DNA from: Anaeramoeba flamelloides
Taxonomy: Eukaryota > Metamonada > Anaeramoebidae
Reading direction: 5' to 3'
Length of the DNA: 64,000 nt
Assembly: GCA_027625915.1 (NCBI GenBank)
Contig: JANTQA010000012.1
Location: forward strand, 10,316,501 to 10,380,500
Numbering within the stretch: position 1 is the first letter of the stretch; each line of letters starts with the position of its first letter. This document shows positions 1 through 9,835 of this stretch, piece by piece. The notes below the pieces were generated by a model, which saw only the letters and a program-made list of their open reading frames with translations, did not search any database and was not told the DNA's origin. The position numbers and the translations under genes are program-made.

Positions 1-410
1 GCATTAAAAAAAAAATTGTATTCAATCTTTAAAAACCGATTTAAATCAACATTTTCTTTTAGAATAAATCTAAAATTGTTTAATACGGAAATTATGTTTG
101 ATATATATATCTTACAACTTGTAACCAATTTTCTAATAAATTCATAACAAATAGAAAAATGGTCTTCTTGATAAATCACAGAATCTAATAAATCTCCATA
201 TTACTTGCTTTAGATAAAAAAATTGACATTTGAATGAAAATGAGATTGATAAATAAAAGTTCTTATTTATTTAATATTTATCATGGACTAATATTAAAAA
301 ACAAAAATTTGTTTTTTTATTTATTAATTTTTTTGAAAAAACGGTTTTAATTTATGAATTTATTTTTTTTTATTTTATTTATATTATCAATAATTCATTA
401 AATTTCAAAG

Positions 411-806
411 ATCAAAACTGATTTGCAACAAAGTGGACCATTGTCCCAAGCACATATCCTTCTTTTTGCACTCAACATTCTTGGAGTAATCTTTTGTATG
501 GTATTAAACACTACATCAATCGCAGCCCTTACCACAATTTTTGTCTTACAATTTAATAAATTAGAAGGAAATTTTATTGAAGAAGCAGACAAAATAAGAA
601 AATCTAATAAAAAAATCAAGCTTCTTGCCTTCCATCTCCCATTTATCCCATTTATACTTATGCGAGGAAACTGCACTTTCTTTTGGAGAGCTGTAGGAAA
701 CATGACTGGCCACTCTACCTTACTTTATGAACTTGGATTTAGATTATATGGTAAATTCAAAGACTTAATACTTGGAGTTGATCCTTGTGAAGAATGTAAC
801 AAATAA
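411..806 (+). CDS. 3' exon of an unidentified membrane protein (partial)
   Basis: The frame is open from a stop at 399-401 to TAA at 804-806, with no credible ATG near its beginning. A CAAAG acceptor at 406-410 would start the exon at 411, so this is probably the last exon of a gene whose 5' part lies upstream or outside the window. The peptide has a hydrophobic stretch of about 30 residues (AHILLFALNILGVIF onward), then a charged lysine-rich segment, then a second hydrophobic patch (LLAFHLPFIPFILM). It ends with a cysteine pair in DPCEEC. Codon usage is clearly less AT-rich than the flanks, which supports real coding. I do not recognise the family. It could be the C-terminal part of a multi-pass membrane protein. 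The start and the upstream exons are unresolved. Confidence 0.5.
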   Translation: MKTDLQQSGPLSQAHILLFALNILGVIFCMVLNTTSIAALTTIFVLQFNKLEGNFIEEADKIRKSNKKIKLLAFHLPFIPFILMRGNCTFFWRAVGNMTGHSTLLYELGFRLYGKFKDLILGVDPCEECNK

Positions 807-1002
807 ACAATGAATAATTAAGATATTTTTATTTTTTTCTTTTTTCTTATTTTAATTCCAACTTCTGACTTCTGACTACTTTCTTTTTATTATCTTTTTG
901 TTTTTTTTGTTTTTTTCTTTTTTCTGAATTTATTTTTACAATTCTAAATTTTTTGTTATTAAAAATAAAAAACATCAACTTTTTATCAATTTTCTCCTAT
1001 TA

Positions 1003-1008
<6 letters not shown>

Positions 1009-1036
<28 letters not shown>
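1009..1036. repeat. TA dinucleotide microsatellite
   Basis: Uninterrupted alternating T and A for about 28 bases, seen directly. Confidence 0.9.
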
Positions 1037-1539
1037 CTATCAAAATATCAAAGAATATTTGATTCTCAGATAAATATTGATATTATTTTTAAATTTTATG
1101 AATTTTATTATTGTTTATTTTTATTTATTATTTTTTTTTTAGTATTCAAAATAAAGTGAACTCTAGATTACATTTGTTTAGAAAAAAAAAATATCTTGAA
1201 TAAATGAAACCAAATTCAAATTTTTAAATAAAACTTTAAAATAATTCATATTCTTCTTTAGTTTTCTTTATTTTTTTGAAAAAAAAGGATAAATTAATGT
1301 AAAAAAATGATTTTTTAAATTTTTTTCCAGGATTCATAAAATTTTAAACTTTTAAGATTCGTGAATTTATTCTGTAGAAATAAATATTAAAGTTATTTTG
1401 GTGGATTTAATTGATTAATTTAAGGTTTTTTTTTGAAATCAAATGTGATTTTTTTATTAAAAAAAGTTTGATATAAGATTTAAATTTGGAAAAATTACCA
1501 ATTTTTATATAATAAAAAACTCAGTTAGGGAGTAAACTT

Positions 1540-1890
1540 TATTTCTGTCAAAGTTCCACAAAAAAAATTTCATAATATCAATTATTTCCAAGAGTGAATT
1601 TTTGAAGAATGAATATCAAATAATTAGAATAATACAAATCAGATGATATTTGATATATCTTTTTAAATCAATCTAAAAAATCTATCTAAATTTTCTTAAA
1701 AATTGAAAATCCAAATTTGTTTTTCTTAATTAAAGAAAACTATAATATTCCTTTTGATGGATAATTCAAGATCAAAGAAATTTCGAATAAAAATCAATAA
1801 AAATTTTCGAAAATTATTTTCGCACTTCCAATATCATTAGAATAACTCGTTTTTACGATACGAAGTAGATATCTTGTAATGAAAAACAAA
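1540..1890 (+). repeat. R7 dispersed repeat, copy 1
   Basis: Shares an ordered series of words with 30010-30360, 40806-41165 and 56540-56800: TTCTGTCAAAG, ATATCAATTATT, a block around GAATAATACA, TCTTAAAAATTGAAA and a closing block around TTAGAATAAC. All four copies have the same orientation. No ORF, no terminal inverted repeat and no poly-A tail were seen. It may be a SINE, a diverged LINE 5' region or an RNA gene family; class undetermined. Confidence 0.5.
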
Positions 1891-1929
1891 AATTGTAAAA
1901 AAATTGAATTATGTATTGAAAAATTAATA

Positions 1930-2126
1930 CAGTCAGTTTCACTTTTAAGGCATAAACTTTCTACGAAATTTAAGATACAAAAAAAATCTCAAATTAAAGC
2001 ACAAAATTTGGAATTTTTTTTTTACAAATTATTTTACTAGAATTTGAATTTTGTGCTTTAATTTGAGTTTTTTTTTTGTGCCTTAAATTTCGTTGAAAGT
2101 TTGTGCCTTAAAAATGTAACTGACTG
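1930..2126. mobile_element. MITE-A copy 1 (Tc1/mariner-like, 197 bp)
   Basis: A near-complete palindrome. It starts CAGTCAGTTTCACTTTTAAG and ends with the inverted counterpart TAACTGACTG, and is flanked on both sides by TA, the usual Tc1/mariner target duplication. Arms of about 80 bp contain the repeated words AAGGCA, AACTTTC and CGAAATTTAAG. There is no coding capacity. Other copies are at 16445-16638, 24624-24821 and 58895-59091. Confidence 0.85.
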
Positions 2127-3751
2127 TATGTAAAAAAATGATTAATAGAATTTGTTTTTTGAAAATAGATTTTATTTTATTAAATTTCCATTTAAATCTT
2201 CTACTTTTAATACAGGTAATTTTTCCATTAAAATTGAACACCTTTGACTTGAAAATAGTTTGCAAAAAGCATTTATATACGTTGTTTATTTTTATTTTTT
2301 GAAAAATTATTTGCGGGAATAAGTATATTTTGCAATTTTTCAATTTTTTCCTATAAGAAAATTATAGAAAAAATATTTCTTAAGTAACACCAGTTTTTAA
2401 AATTTAATGGAAAATATCAAGCTAGCTTATTTTCTTAAATAATATCAATAAATCGAACTGATATTTTAAATTTTCATTTTTTATAAAGATATCCTTTAAA
2501 AAAAAACAATAGTTATATTGATTTATGTTCGCGAATATGAAAAATTGTTCTTTGGTTGATGAAAGTAATCAAAAAATAAACCAAAAATCTTTTTTTTCTA
2601 CTTACATTAAACAATATTTCATTTTTTATATTATTATTAAACAAGAAAGATCATCTTTCCAAATAAATTATTATAAATTACAATTTCAAAAAATATTTCT
2701 GTTAAAAATATATTTTCGAAGATTTTTTTTCTTTTCTATCCTCATAATCTGGTAGAATTTAAAAACAAAGTTACCTTAACTTTCTCTCCACATCATTAAT
2801 ATTTAGTATTAAAACATTAAACTCCTTTTTAAAAATTTCTTTTCAAATAAGTGTATCAAAATGAGCTTAAACAAAGATATTGTTGCAAAATATTTAAAGA
2901 AAAATATTGGATTCTTTATAAAAAAAAACAAGAAAAAAAAGATTCAACTCAAAAAAAAAAAAAAGAAATAAAAAAAAAGTCAAAATAACATTTCTAATTA
3001 TTTGAGTTTTTTCAATCAACTTTTTAATAAATTCTTAGATAATCAAACAAATTCATCTAATAAGTCAATTTTACTTTATTGTAATTTGAAAAATATCTAT
3101 TTTATTTTTTCAAAATGAGAATTGGATGAATGAAATGAAAAAAGGATTTTATATACATTTTGGAAAATTATTTTAAAATAGAAAGGTTATGTTCCTCAAA
3201 ATATCAATAGAAAAAATGTTTTTCAACAAATAAAACAAAAAAAAACACTGAGTAAAGAAGATGTAACTGTATCAAAAGATTACCAAGATCAATAATTAAA
3301 GCTTTTTTAGATGTTTTTCTGGTTTAAATTTTTTTAATTATTTAGTGAATTCCATTCTGGAATTGGTTAGTAAATATATAATTCTAGTCTACAACTGACC
3401 CAAATATTTATTCAAACAAAAAATATGATTAGTGAAAGGAATATTTTTGTATTGAATTCAATTTTTCAGGTACTGAGTTAACTACGAATGGTAAAATGTT
3501 GTTACCCGCTTAATAAAATTCTAAATTTACCAAAATAAAAGTAAATTACAAGACTTTTTACAATTCCTATCTTGAAAAAATATCTCATGAAAAAACAAAA
3601 ATCAAGACAAACGCAATACCTTATTACCTCCGACAATAATTTGCTAACTTGCTACAGTTTCTCTGAAATTTCAATTGTTCGACCTTAATCAAATAATTCG
3701 AAATAGCTATTGAAGATTATCATTTTTTGGATTTTTATTTCTTTCGTTATT

Positions 3752-6700
3752 ATGGCGCTTATTAACATAAAAGATCAAATCAAAACATCAAAGCAACTCA
3801 TTCTTGATCAGCGTTTAAAACGAACTTCATCACTTTTGTCCCCAATAATGGTCTTACAGGGACAAGCAGGCGAAATATATGATCTGAAATTCAATCCCAA
3901 TGGAGAAATGTTAGCAAGTGCCAGCAAGGACGGTACAATCTTTTTTTGGGAAGCACAAAATGAGTGTTTACACCTAGGGTCAGTTAGACATAAAAACGCT
4001 GTTTTGGGGCTTTCGTATTCGCCAAATGGAGAGTATGATCTATTCATTTCTTTCTTTTTCTTTTTCTTTTTTATTAATTGATTGGATTGTTTATTTGGAC
4101 ACCCAAAACAAATAATACTAGCCATTTTAAATTAAAAGTGTTTTACAAAAAAGAGTACAAAAAGCCCGACAAAACATTGACAAACTTTTATTGAACCTCT
4201 TTTCAGGGTATATTTATACACTTTGTGAAAATACCTTTCTTTTTTTTTTACCTTTTCTGAAAATTTTTCGCTAATTGTAATTCATAAGGGATTAGTTTCA
4301 CCATAGAATTGTCTAAAACAAAGCATGGTTAAATTGATAGTGAATGACATTCGTGATTGAGAATTAAAATGTACACTTGTTTCTGTGACTCTAAAAAATC
4401 TATTACAAATACTGGTATTTGAATTCTAAATGGAAAAAATTTTTTACTTCATTTTCTAGATTTTTGTTTTATAAAAATAGAGTTCCCAAATGGAAACCTA
4501 CTTCTTTGAGAGCTCAATTTGGAAAAGGAATTGAAAATGAAGTGAAAAATTTTTCCTATTTTATATTCAAATACCAGTTTATTGCACCATAAATTATTAG
4601 ATTTTTTGTCCAAGATCCCAATTAAAAATTGTCATTTTTTTTTATTCTTTATTGTTTAAGCGGGGAGTTTTTAATTCCTCTTGTTTTCCCGAATTCCTAA
4701 ATTTTTATTTAGACATTTTGAAAAAGATTTCAATATTTTAAAAAATGTAATTTTGGTAAAAATATTGTTAATTATTTTAAAAATCCTGAGAAAGAAACTC
4801 AAAATAACAGTGAAAGTTTTAAAAACAATATTTAAAAATTAATATTTTGATCCCAAAAGTAAATATTTTTTGTATTGATATTTCTATCTGTAAAGCCCTA
4901 ATACCGGTATAAAAGCAAAAAATATACATTTTTCTGTCAAATGTTTGCAGATGATTTAATTTTAATCATAAAAGGTAATATAAATCAAATAAATGGAAAA
5001 TTAATTTTAATATATGAAATTATTATCCAATTTGGATTAAAACCTACTGATAAATTCTAATAATTTTCAAAAAATTTTTAGTTCATTTTCCATTTTTATA
5101 AATCTTCAAACTATTTCTTATCAATCAGTCCAGGACAAAGAATATTTTGAAAAACAACTAATTTTACAGAGTTTCTTCAACATTGACTTCATAAAATGCT
5201 CGATTCAAAGCTTGAGTATAATAATTTCAAAAAGGAAAATCAAGTAAAAATTTTCAACCATTTATTAGAATTATCAGTAATAAAGACAAAACAGAAATTA
5301 CTCAAGATTTATCAAAGATTAAATATTTGGGAATTTATTTGGAAAAAATATCACATTTAGTATATGTCTTTCGCTACAATTTCGGTATTTTTTATTTTTT
5401 CTAATTTCCAGTAATGGGTCCCAAAAATAATATTCTCTCTTATATTATTATTCAAAATTGAATAGGAATTGTTGATCAATAAACTAATAAAGAAAAAAAT
5501 TCAAAGAGAAAAAACTGAAACATTTTTTGTTATTTTGGAAACATAATTAAAAATCTATTAATTTGGAATTGAATGAAGAGTTAATTATTGAAAGGTGAAT
5601 TTAAAATGGTTAAAAAAGTTTAGATACTCGGTTTTTTGATCATAAGAGATTGATATAAAATAGATTTGTAATAAAAAACTAAACGTCTTGAAATACTACA
5701 ATTGTTCGAAAAATAAGATGGTATTTTATTTTTTTGGAATAATTTTTTGGAAAAGAACCATTTCAATTTCGAATTCTAAAGTATAAAACGGAATTTAGGG
5801 AAGAGTAAGACTGGAAAATCGTGTTTAATTCCTATTTTTGAAGTGAAATTTTTTATTAAAAAATTAAATCCATAATAGACATCGGGGATTTGGTACACAT
5901 TTTCATTCATGAGATTTACTTTTTGAGATTATTTATTACAAAATGGATTTCAAAAATTTACAAATGCACATCAGGAATAAAACTGTTTGTAGCTTGAATG
6001 TTTGGTAGTAATTATATTTTATCTTTTTTTAGTTGAAGAAAAGATCAAAAAAGAGCAATTTATTTTCTCAACACATGGAAAGAATAGTTTAATTTAAGTT
6101 TTGGTTTAAAAATTGTTTTGTTTTGGTGGAGTGTTTTACACTCGGTACAAAAAAACAGGAGTTGTATTTTTTCAAGAAAAAAATTTTAATGAAATTTCAA
6201 TTTTTAAAAAGAAATAAAATTGTTTTCGTTATTTATTCGAATTTTGGAAGAAAAACCAGCAAACTCAAACCCTTATTGACAGATCTTGAAATGGTTTTGA
6301 TTTTAGTAACTACAAAATAAGAAAACGTTGAAAATTTTTTTATTTTTTTTCGATTTTAAGTAAAAGATTATGGGGGTTTGTTGAACTCAAATAGTGAATC
6401 GGGGCTAGTTTTAACAATATTCTAATCGAATTTAGCTGTCTATATTCATTAAAACAAATTCTTTAAAAAAAACATTATCCCCGTATACTAAGTATAATCT
6501 GAAAAAGGCAAAAGAAACTTATAACAAATCTAAACAATTATTCAATAATAATTTAATAACAAACAATTTAAAAATTAGATTATTTAATTCTTTTATATTA
6601 AGTCAATTAATATATGGATTAGAGATATATAATTATAAAATAACAACCCTAAACTATTTAAACTCTTGGATTAATACATGTATTACTGAAATATGCAAAA

Positions 6701-9607
6701 TAAACATAAACACACCAGTTCTTATTTATAAAACAGAATTTAAATTCGAAAATTTTGTAATATCAATAAATAAAAAAAAATTCAAATTCAAAAATAAATT
6801 AAAAAATCTAACTCTTCTTCCCTATCTGAAAAAATTAATCAAATTTAATCAACGAATAAACAATAAAATTAATTGGAAGTCGGAGAGTTTCAGGCTTCTT
6901 AAAAAAGAAATTTATAAATATAAATATAATGAGTTGTTGAATTCTACCAGTTGGAAGTGTCGTTAGGTTTTCCAAAATTTAAAAGAATTGATTAAAATCT
7001 TTGATTTTTCCCAATTCTTTTGAATTCTGGAAAACTGTCGTTAGCTTTTTTTTAATTTTAGAAATTAAAAGAATATTTCTTAAATTTTCTATTTATTTCT
7101 AAAATTAAAAAAAGGCGCCGTTAGGTTTTCTTGAGTTTTCTGTTTTATTCTGTGAAGTGTTCTAGATTTATTTGAGGTTTTCTATTTTATTCGGAAAATC
7201 TATCGATTTTCGTTAGGTTTCTATTTTATTTAGAAAATGAATAGATTTTCGTTGGATTTTTTTGAGTTTTCTATTTATTTGGAAAACCTAGAACACTTCA
7301 CGAATAAAACAGAAAACCTAAAGAAAACCTAGGCACTTGACGGCACTTGACAAAAATATTTCGCAAAAAAAATTATTTATTAATCAAAGATATTTAAGTA
7401 ATCCATCAAGCTCAACAATTCTAAAATTCAGAACATTTACCAACTGCTTAAACAGATATTATTATGTAATAAATAAAAATTCAAACAGATTTTGTCCTTT
7501 ATGTTTAAAATATGAACAGAAGGAAATAATAGAAAATATTGATCACTTTTTATGGGTATGTCCTTCCTATGAAAAAGATAGATTAATTTTTCTGAAAAAG
7601 TTAAAAGAATTAAATTTTAATGAAATAATTTTAAATTATGATAGCTTAAAATTATTTTCGTTAATTAATAATCGTAAAATCTATGATTTTACTACTTAAA
7701 TTTCTGAAAGGTAATTTAAGTCTAACTGATGAGAGAAAAATGTTGGACAGAGAAAAACAGTTGGACAGCAATTTTAATTGGGAACATTGCTGAAAATGAT
7801 TTTTAATTTCATTCGTTTGTGAAATAACTAAAGAAAATAACAACAATCTACTTATTAGAATAAGGATTAATGTAATTCTACTTTTTCAAAACCTTATCTC
7901 TTATACTCTAAAGCAAGTTTAAAAATTACCATTTTCAGAATTAATAGTAAACTTTACTACAACTTGGATTTTTGTTAAAATAGCATGATCTACTTTAGTT
8001 TCCAACCATTCAAATGAGTATTCTACACACACCACAGATTAATGAACTTTCAACACATTTAAACCTGGATTTATATAAAATTCACCTAGTTATCAATAGG
8101 ATTTGATTTTCAATTTTTCGAATGTTCCGAATTAAAAATGGTGTCCAACTATTTTTCTGTGTCCAACATTTTTCTCTCAATAGTAAGGATACTTAGAGTG
8201 TAATTTACACTTCCTCCTCAATAAAAAAAAAAATACAAAAAAAAATGTACATTTTTTGCTTTTATCCTGGTACTAGGGCTTTAACTCAATAATTATCAAC
8301 ATAAAAACCAAAATATTGTTTGCCTTAGTTTCCTTCGAATGAAACTAGTTGTATTTTCAATATACTTCTAATATTTCAAAAATAATTTGTAAAAATAATC
8401 TCTTCTATAAGGATTTAATTTTTTAAAAATAAAACGAATTTTTTAAAAACTAATCTACATTCCCAGATAAATTTAAGAAAGATATTTTTCAATCTTTGGA
8501 GTCTGAATATTGATAATTCAACCTTTAAAGTTTTTTTGAAATGCAGTTTTTATTCTCAAATTGTTGGGTTTTTTACTAATACAAAGATCCTTTTTTATTG
8601 ATGAGATCAACAAATAATACTATTATACTAATAGAATTTTTATAGAGATGTTTGAACCATGGGTCATTAATCTGGTTTACCTTCAATAGTAACATGCGTT
8701 GATCATAGCCTTCTCCGTGGTTGGAGCTAACCCCTTAACTCGGTTTATGGAAAAATTTTAAAACAAACTCTCACATTTTATGATATTTTCAATTCCTTTT
8801 CTTACATCAAATAGTACACTTGTTTCATGCTCAGCTGATAAAACGATCAATGTCTGGGATTTGGAAACCTTAAAGCCAATCAGGCATCTAACACAGCACC
8901 ACTCGTATGTCAATTGTGTATCTCATTTGAAAATTTCGAATGATATCTTTGTATCATGCTCGGACGATTGCACTGTCAAGATATGGGACTACCGCGAGCC
9001 TAAAGCAATCAAAACAGTGAAACAGAAATATCCTGTTTTTACATGTGCTCTCTCTTCAAACCCAAAGAACCTTTACTTTGCAGGACTTGATAATGTTGTG
9101 AAGGTCTATGATTTTTCTCAACTTAAATTAGAATTTATACTTGAGGGGCACACAGATTCTGTGACCGGGATTGACATAAACCCAGAGGAAAATTCTCTTG
9201 CATCAGTTTCAATGGACGGCAGTCTCAAAATTTGGGACATTCGGCCTTTTTATTCTGTGGGCGGGGAAGAATTGAAAAATGAACCAACAAGCCTTAATTC
9301 AATTCAAGAAGAATTAGAAGAGCGCCAAAGCGAATCAAGAAAGTGCCACCATTCATTTAATTGTTTACGGCCAACAATAGAGCAAAATCTTATAAAATGC
9401 CAATGGAATAGTAAGGGTAATTGGGTTGCTTCAGGCTCTGGTGATCGGTTTCTCTATGTTTTCGATGTAGAAGAACAAAAAATTCTTTACAAATTGCCTG
9501 GCCATACAGCATCAGTAAATTCAGTTGCCTTCCACCCAAAAGAACCAATAATTGCTTCTGCTGGATCAGATAGGAAAATTTATCTCGGGGAATTAATGAA
9601 ATATTAA
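3752..9607 (+). CDS. SNRNP40: U5 snRNP 40 kDa protein, seven-blade WD40 (SNRNP40/WDR57, Spf38/Cwf17 type)
   Basis: Spliceosomal protein of the U5 particle, binding Prp8 in the nucleus. Exons are 3752-4032 and 8815-9607. The donor is GTATGA and the acceptor ATAG; the join makes a GAT codon and gives 357 residues, the length of human SNRNP40. Family landmarks are the N-terminal RTSSLLSPIMVLQG (RTSSL.API..L.GH in the family), the LASAS..DGTIFFW and SCSADKTINVWD blades, HTDSVTGIDI, WDIRPF, GSGDRFLYVFD and the closing ILYKLPGHTASVNSVAFHP. The region after WDIRPF is longer and richer in Glu/Ser than in animals. I chose the ATG at 3752 over the upstream in-frame TTG because it precedes the conserved N-terminus by a normal distance. 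The single intron is 4782 nt and filled with nested transposons, so full expression depends on splicing a very long intron for this gene set. Confidence 0.95.
4410..4581. mobile_element. MITE-E (about 170 bp, TA-flanked) inside element F
   Basis: Ends TACTGGTATTTGAATT and AATATAAAATAGG..., closing with CAAATACCAG, as an inverted pair. The arms include AAAAAATTTTTTACTTCATTTTC and its mirror. At 43640 and 54040 the same stretch of element F lacks this block, which defines the empty site and a TA duplication. A diverged relative may lie at 15490-15655. Confidence 0.7.
4635..4760 (-). mobile_element. LINE2 3'-end fragment (antisense)
   Basis: On the minus strand it ends with the LINE2 signature: a stretch like AAATTTAGGAATTCGGG, then GAGGAATTAAAA-type hairpin, then an A-rich tail (seen as T-rich on plus at 4637-4650). 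It matches the tails at 21637-21952 and 27901-27962. It is a 5'-truncated scrap. Confidence 0.55.
5375..6482. other. 1.1 kb unclassified insertion in LINE1 copy 1
   Basis: LINE1 coding stops after KISHLVY at about 5372 and resumes at about 6490. In copy 3 (58035-60502) these parts are contiguous at 59395-59410. The intervening DNA has no recognisable ORF apart from a 65-codon AT-rich frame at 6123. The words GTATA at the left junction and GTATACTAAGTATA at the right could hold a target duplication. I find no second copy in the window. Confidence 0.45.
6963..7350. repeat. HPM array A1 (hairpin modules) inside LINE1
   Basis: Begins TGTCGTTAGG directly after the LINE1 codons for SWK and ends GGCACTTGACGGCACTTGAC. 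It contains several hairpins in series. The first (about 6970-7037) pairs TTTTCCAAAATTTAAAAG with CTTTTGAATTCTGGAAAA. The second is centred near 7075 with arms TTTTTTTAATTTTAGAAAT and ATTTCTAAAATTAAAAAAA. The last block (about 7125-7330) folds back as a larger palindrome through TTCTGTTTTATTC and GAATAAAACAGAA. The copy at 15753-16256 has no array at this site. Confidence 0.8.
7725..8183 (+). mobile_element. MITE-B copy 1 (about 460 bp) in the LINE1 3' end
   Basis: Begins ACTGATGAGAGAAAAATG and ends CATTTTTCTCTCAATAGT, inside inverted repeats of about 60 bp that also carry TTGGACA and TTAATTGGGAAC / GTTCCGAATTAAAAATGG. The body is shared with 12348-12809, 52496-52955 and (reversed) 61052-61511. 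It splits the LINE1 words AATTTAAGT and AGAGTGTAATTTACAC, which are adjacent in the other LINE1 copies. No ORF. Confidence 0.8.
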
Positions 9608-9835
9608 TTTGAATAGATTAAAGTTTTTTTTATATTTTGAGCTTTTGTTTTTTATTTTGGTTTTGAAATTTTGATTTTTTTTTTTTTTATGTTTTTTTAT
9701 CGTGATTTTGGATTATATGATTCTTTGAATTCGTAACCACCTTCCTTTTTTTGATATTTATTATTAACTTGGTTAACAAATTCAACAGTATAATGATCAA
9801 TTTTTAAAATATCATTAATTTTTTATTTTTATTTT

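Larger units (their letters stand above)
807..3751. other. Intergenic region, AT-rich, with repeats
   Basis: No convincing gene. It holds a TA microsatellite at 1009-1036, an R7 repeat copy at about 1540-1890 and a MITE-A copy at 1930-2126. The short open frames at 2083-2343 and 2525-2755 are low-complexity A/T-driven frames with no family resemblance. The last 100 bases before 3752 presumably contain the SNRNP40 promoter and leader, but I see no recognisable core element. Confidence 0.6.
4936..8238 (+). mobile_element. LINE1 copy 1 (5'-truncated non-LTR retrotransposon, interrupted)
   Basis: Starts at the reverse transcriptase motif QMFADDLILII (4936-4975, intact FADD). After a break it continues NKDKTEITQDLSKIKYLGIY (about 5280-5370). 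At 6490-6962 comes a thumb/C-terminal region: LKIRLFNSFILSQLIYGLEI, then KKLIKFNQRI, then NELLNSTSWK. At 7351-7722 comes a C-terminal zinc-knuckle-like segment, FCPLCLKYEQKEIIENIDHF LWVCPSYEKDR. The 3' UTR at 8186-8215 (AGAGTGTAATTTACACTTCC) is followed by an A-rich tail. It is broken by about four insertions: a 200-base piece, a 1.1 kb piece, an HPM array and MITE-B. Not active. Confidence 0.8.
4891..8283. mobile_element. MITE-H, a short palindrome split by LINE1
   Basis: The left arm 4891-4933 begins TAAAGCCCTAATACCGG. The right arm ends CCTGGTACTAGGGCTTTA at 8283. The arms match at 39 of 43 positions as inverted repeats. LINE1 coding begins right after the left arm, and the LINE1 A-rich tail runs straight into the right arm. 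The simplest reading is a palindromic element of about 90 bp hit at its centre by a 5'-truncated LINE. Confidence 0.65.
4283..8739 (+). mobile_element. Element F copy 1, split by later insertions
   Basis: The left end CATAAGGGATTAG and the right end GCTAACCCCTTAA form a short terminal inverted repeat. The left part (about 4283-4630) and right part (about 8284-8739) align with the left and right parts of the uninterrupted copy at 43516-44291. Shared words are TTCTGTGACTCTAAAAAATC, AATTATCAACATAAAAACC, AACTAATCTACATT, GGAGTCTGAATATTGATAAT and AACCCCTTAA. The element has no visible ORF and is non-autonomous. Confidence 0.75.
4033..8814 (+). other. SNRNP40 intron (4.8 kb), transposon nest
   Basis: Donor GTATGA at 4033 and acceptor ATAG ending at 8814. 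Only about 250 nt at the 5' side (4033-4282) and 75 nt at the 3' side (8740-8814) lie outside element F, so the pre-insertion intron was probably about 325 nt. Inside are F, then MITE-E, a LINE2 tail and MITE-H, then LINE1, then an HPM array, a 1.1 kb unclassified insert and MITE-B. Confidence 0.85.

Noticed and set aside
398-703. Minus-strand ORF of 101 codons
   Set aside because: Shadow of the plus-strand membrane-protein exon; composition and hydrophobicity pattern support the plus frame.
2525-2755. ORF of 76 codons
   Set aside because: Starts with no coding composition, rich in Phe/Ile/Lys from A/T runs; no motif or neighbour support.
3808-4125. Minus ORF over SNRNP40 exon 1
   Set aside because: Antisense shadow of the WD40 exon.
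6963-7350. CRISPR-like or tandem repeat array
   Set aside because: Units are hairpins with different sequences, not identical direct repeats with unique spacers, and the setting is a eukaryotic LINE.
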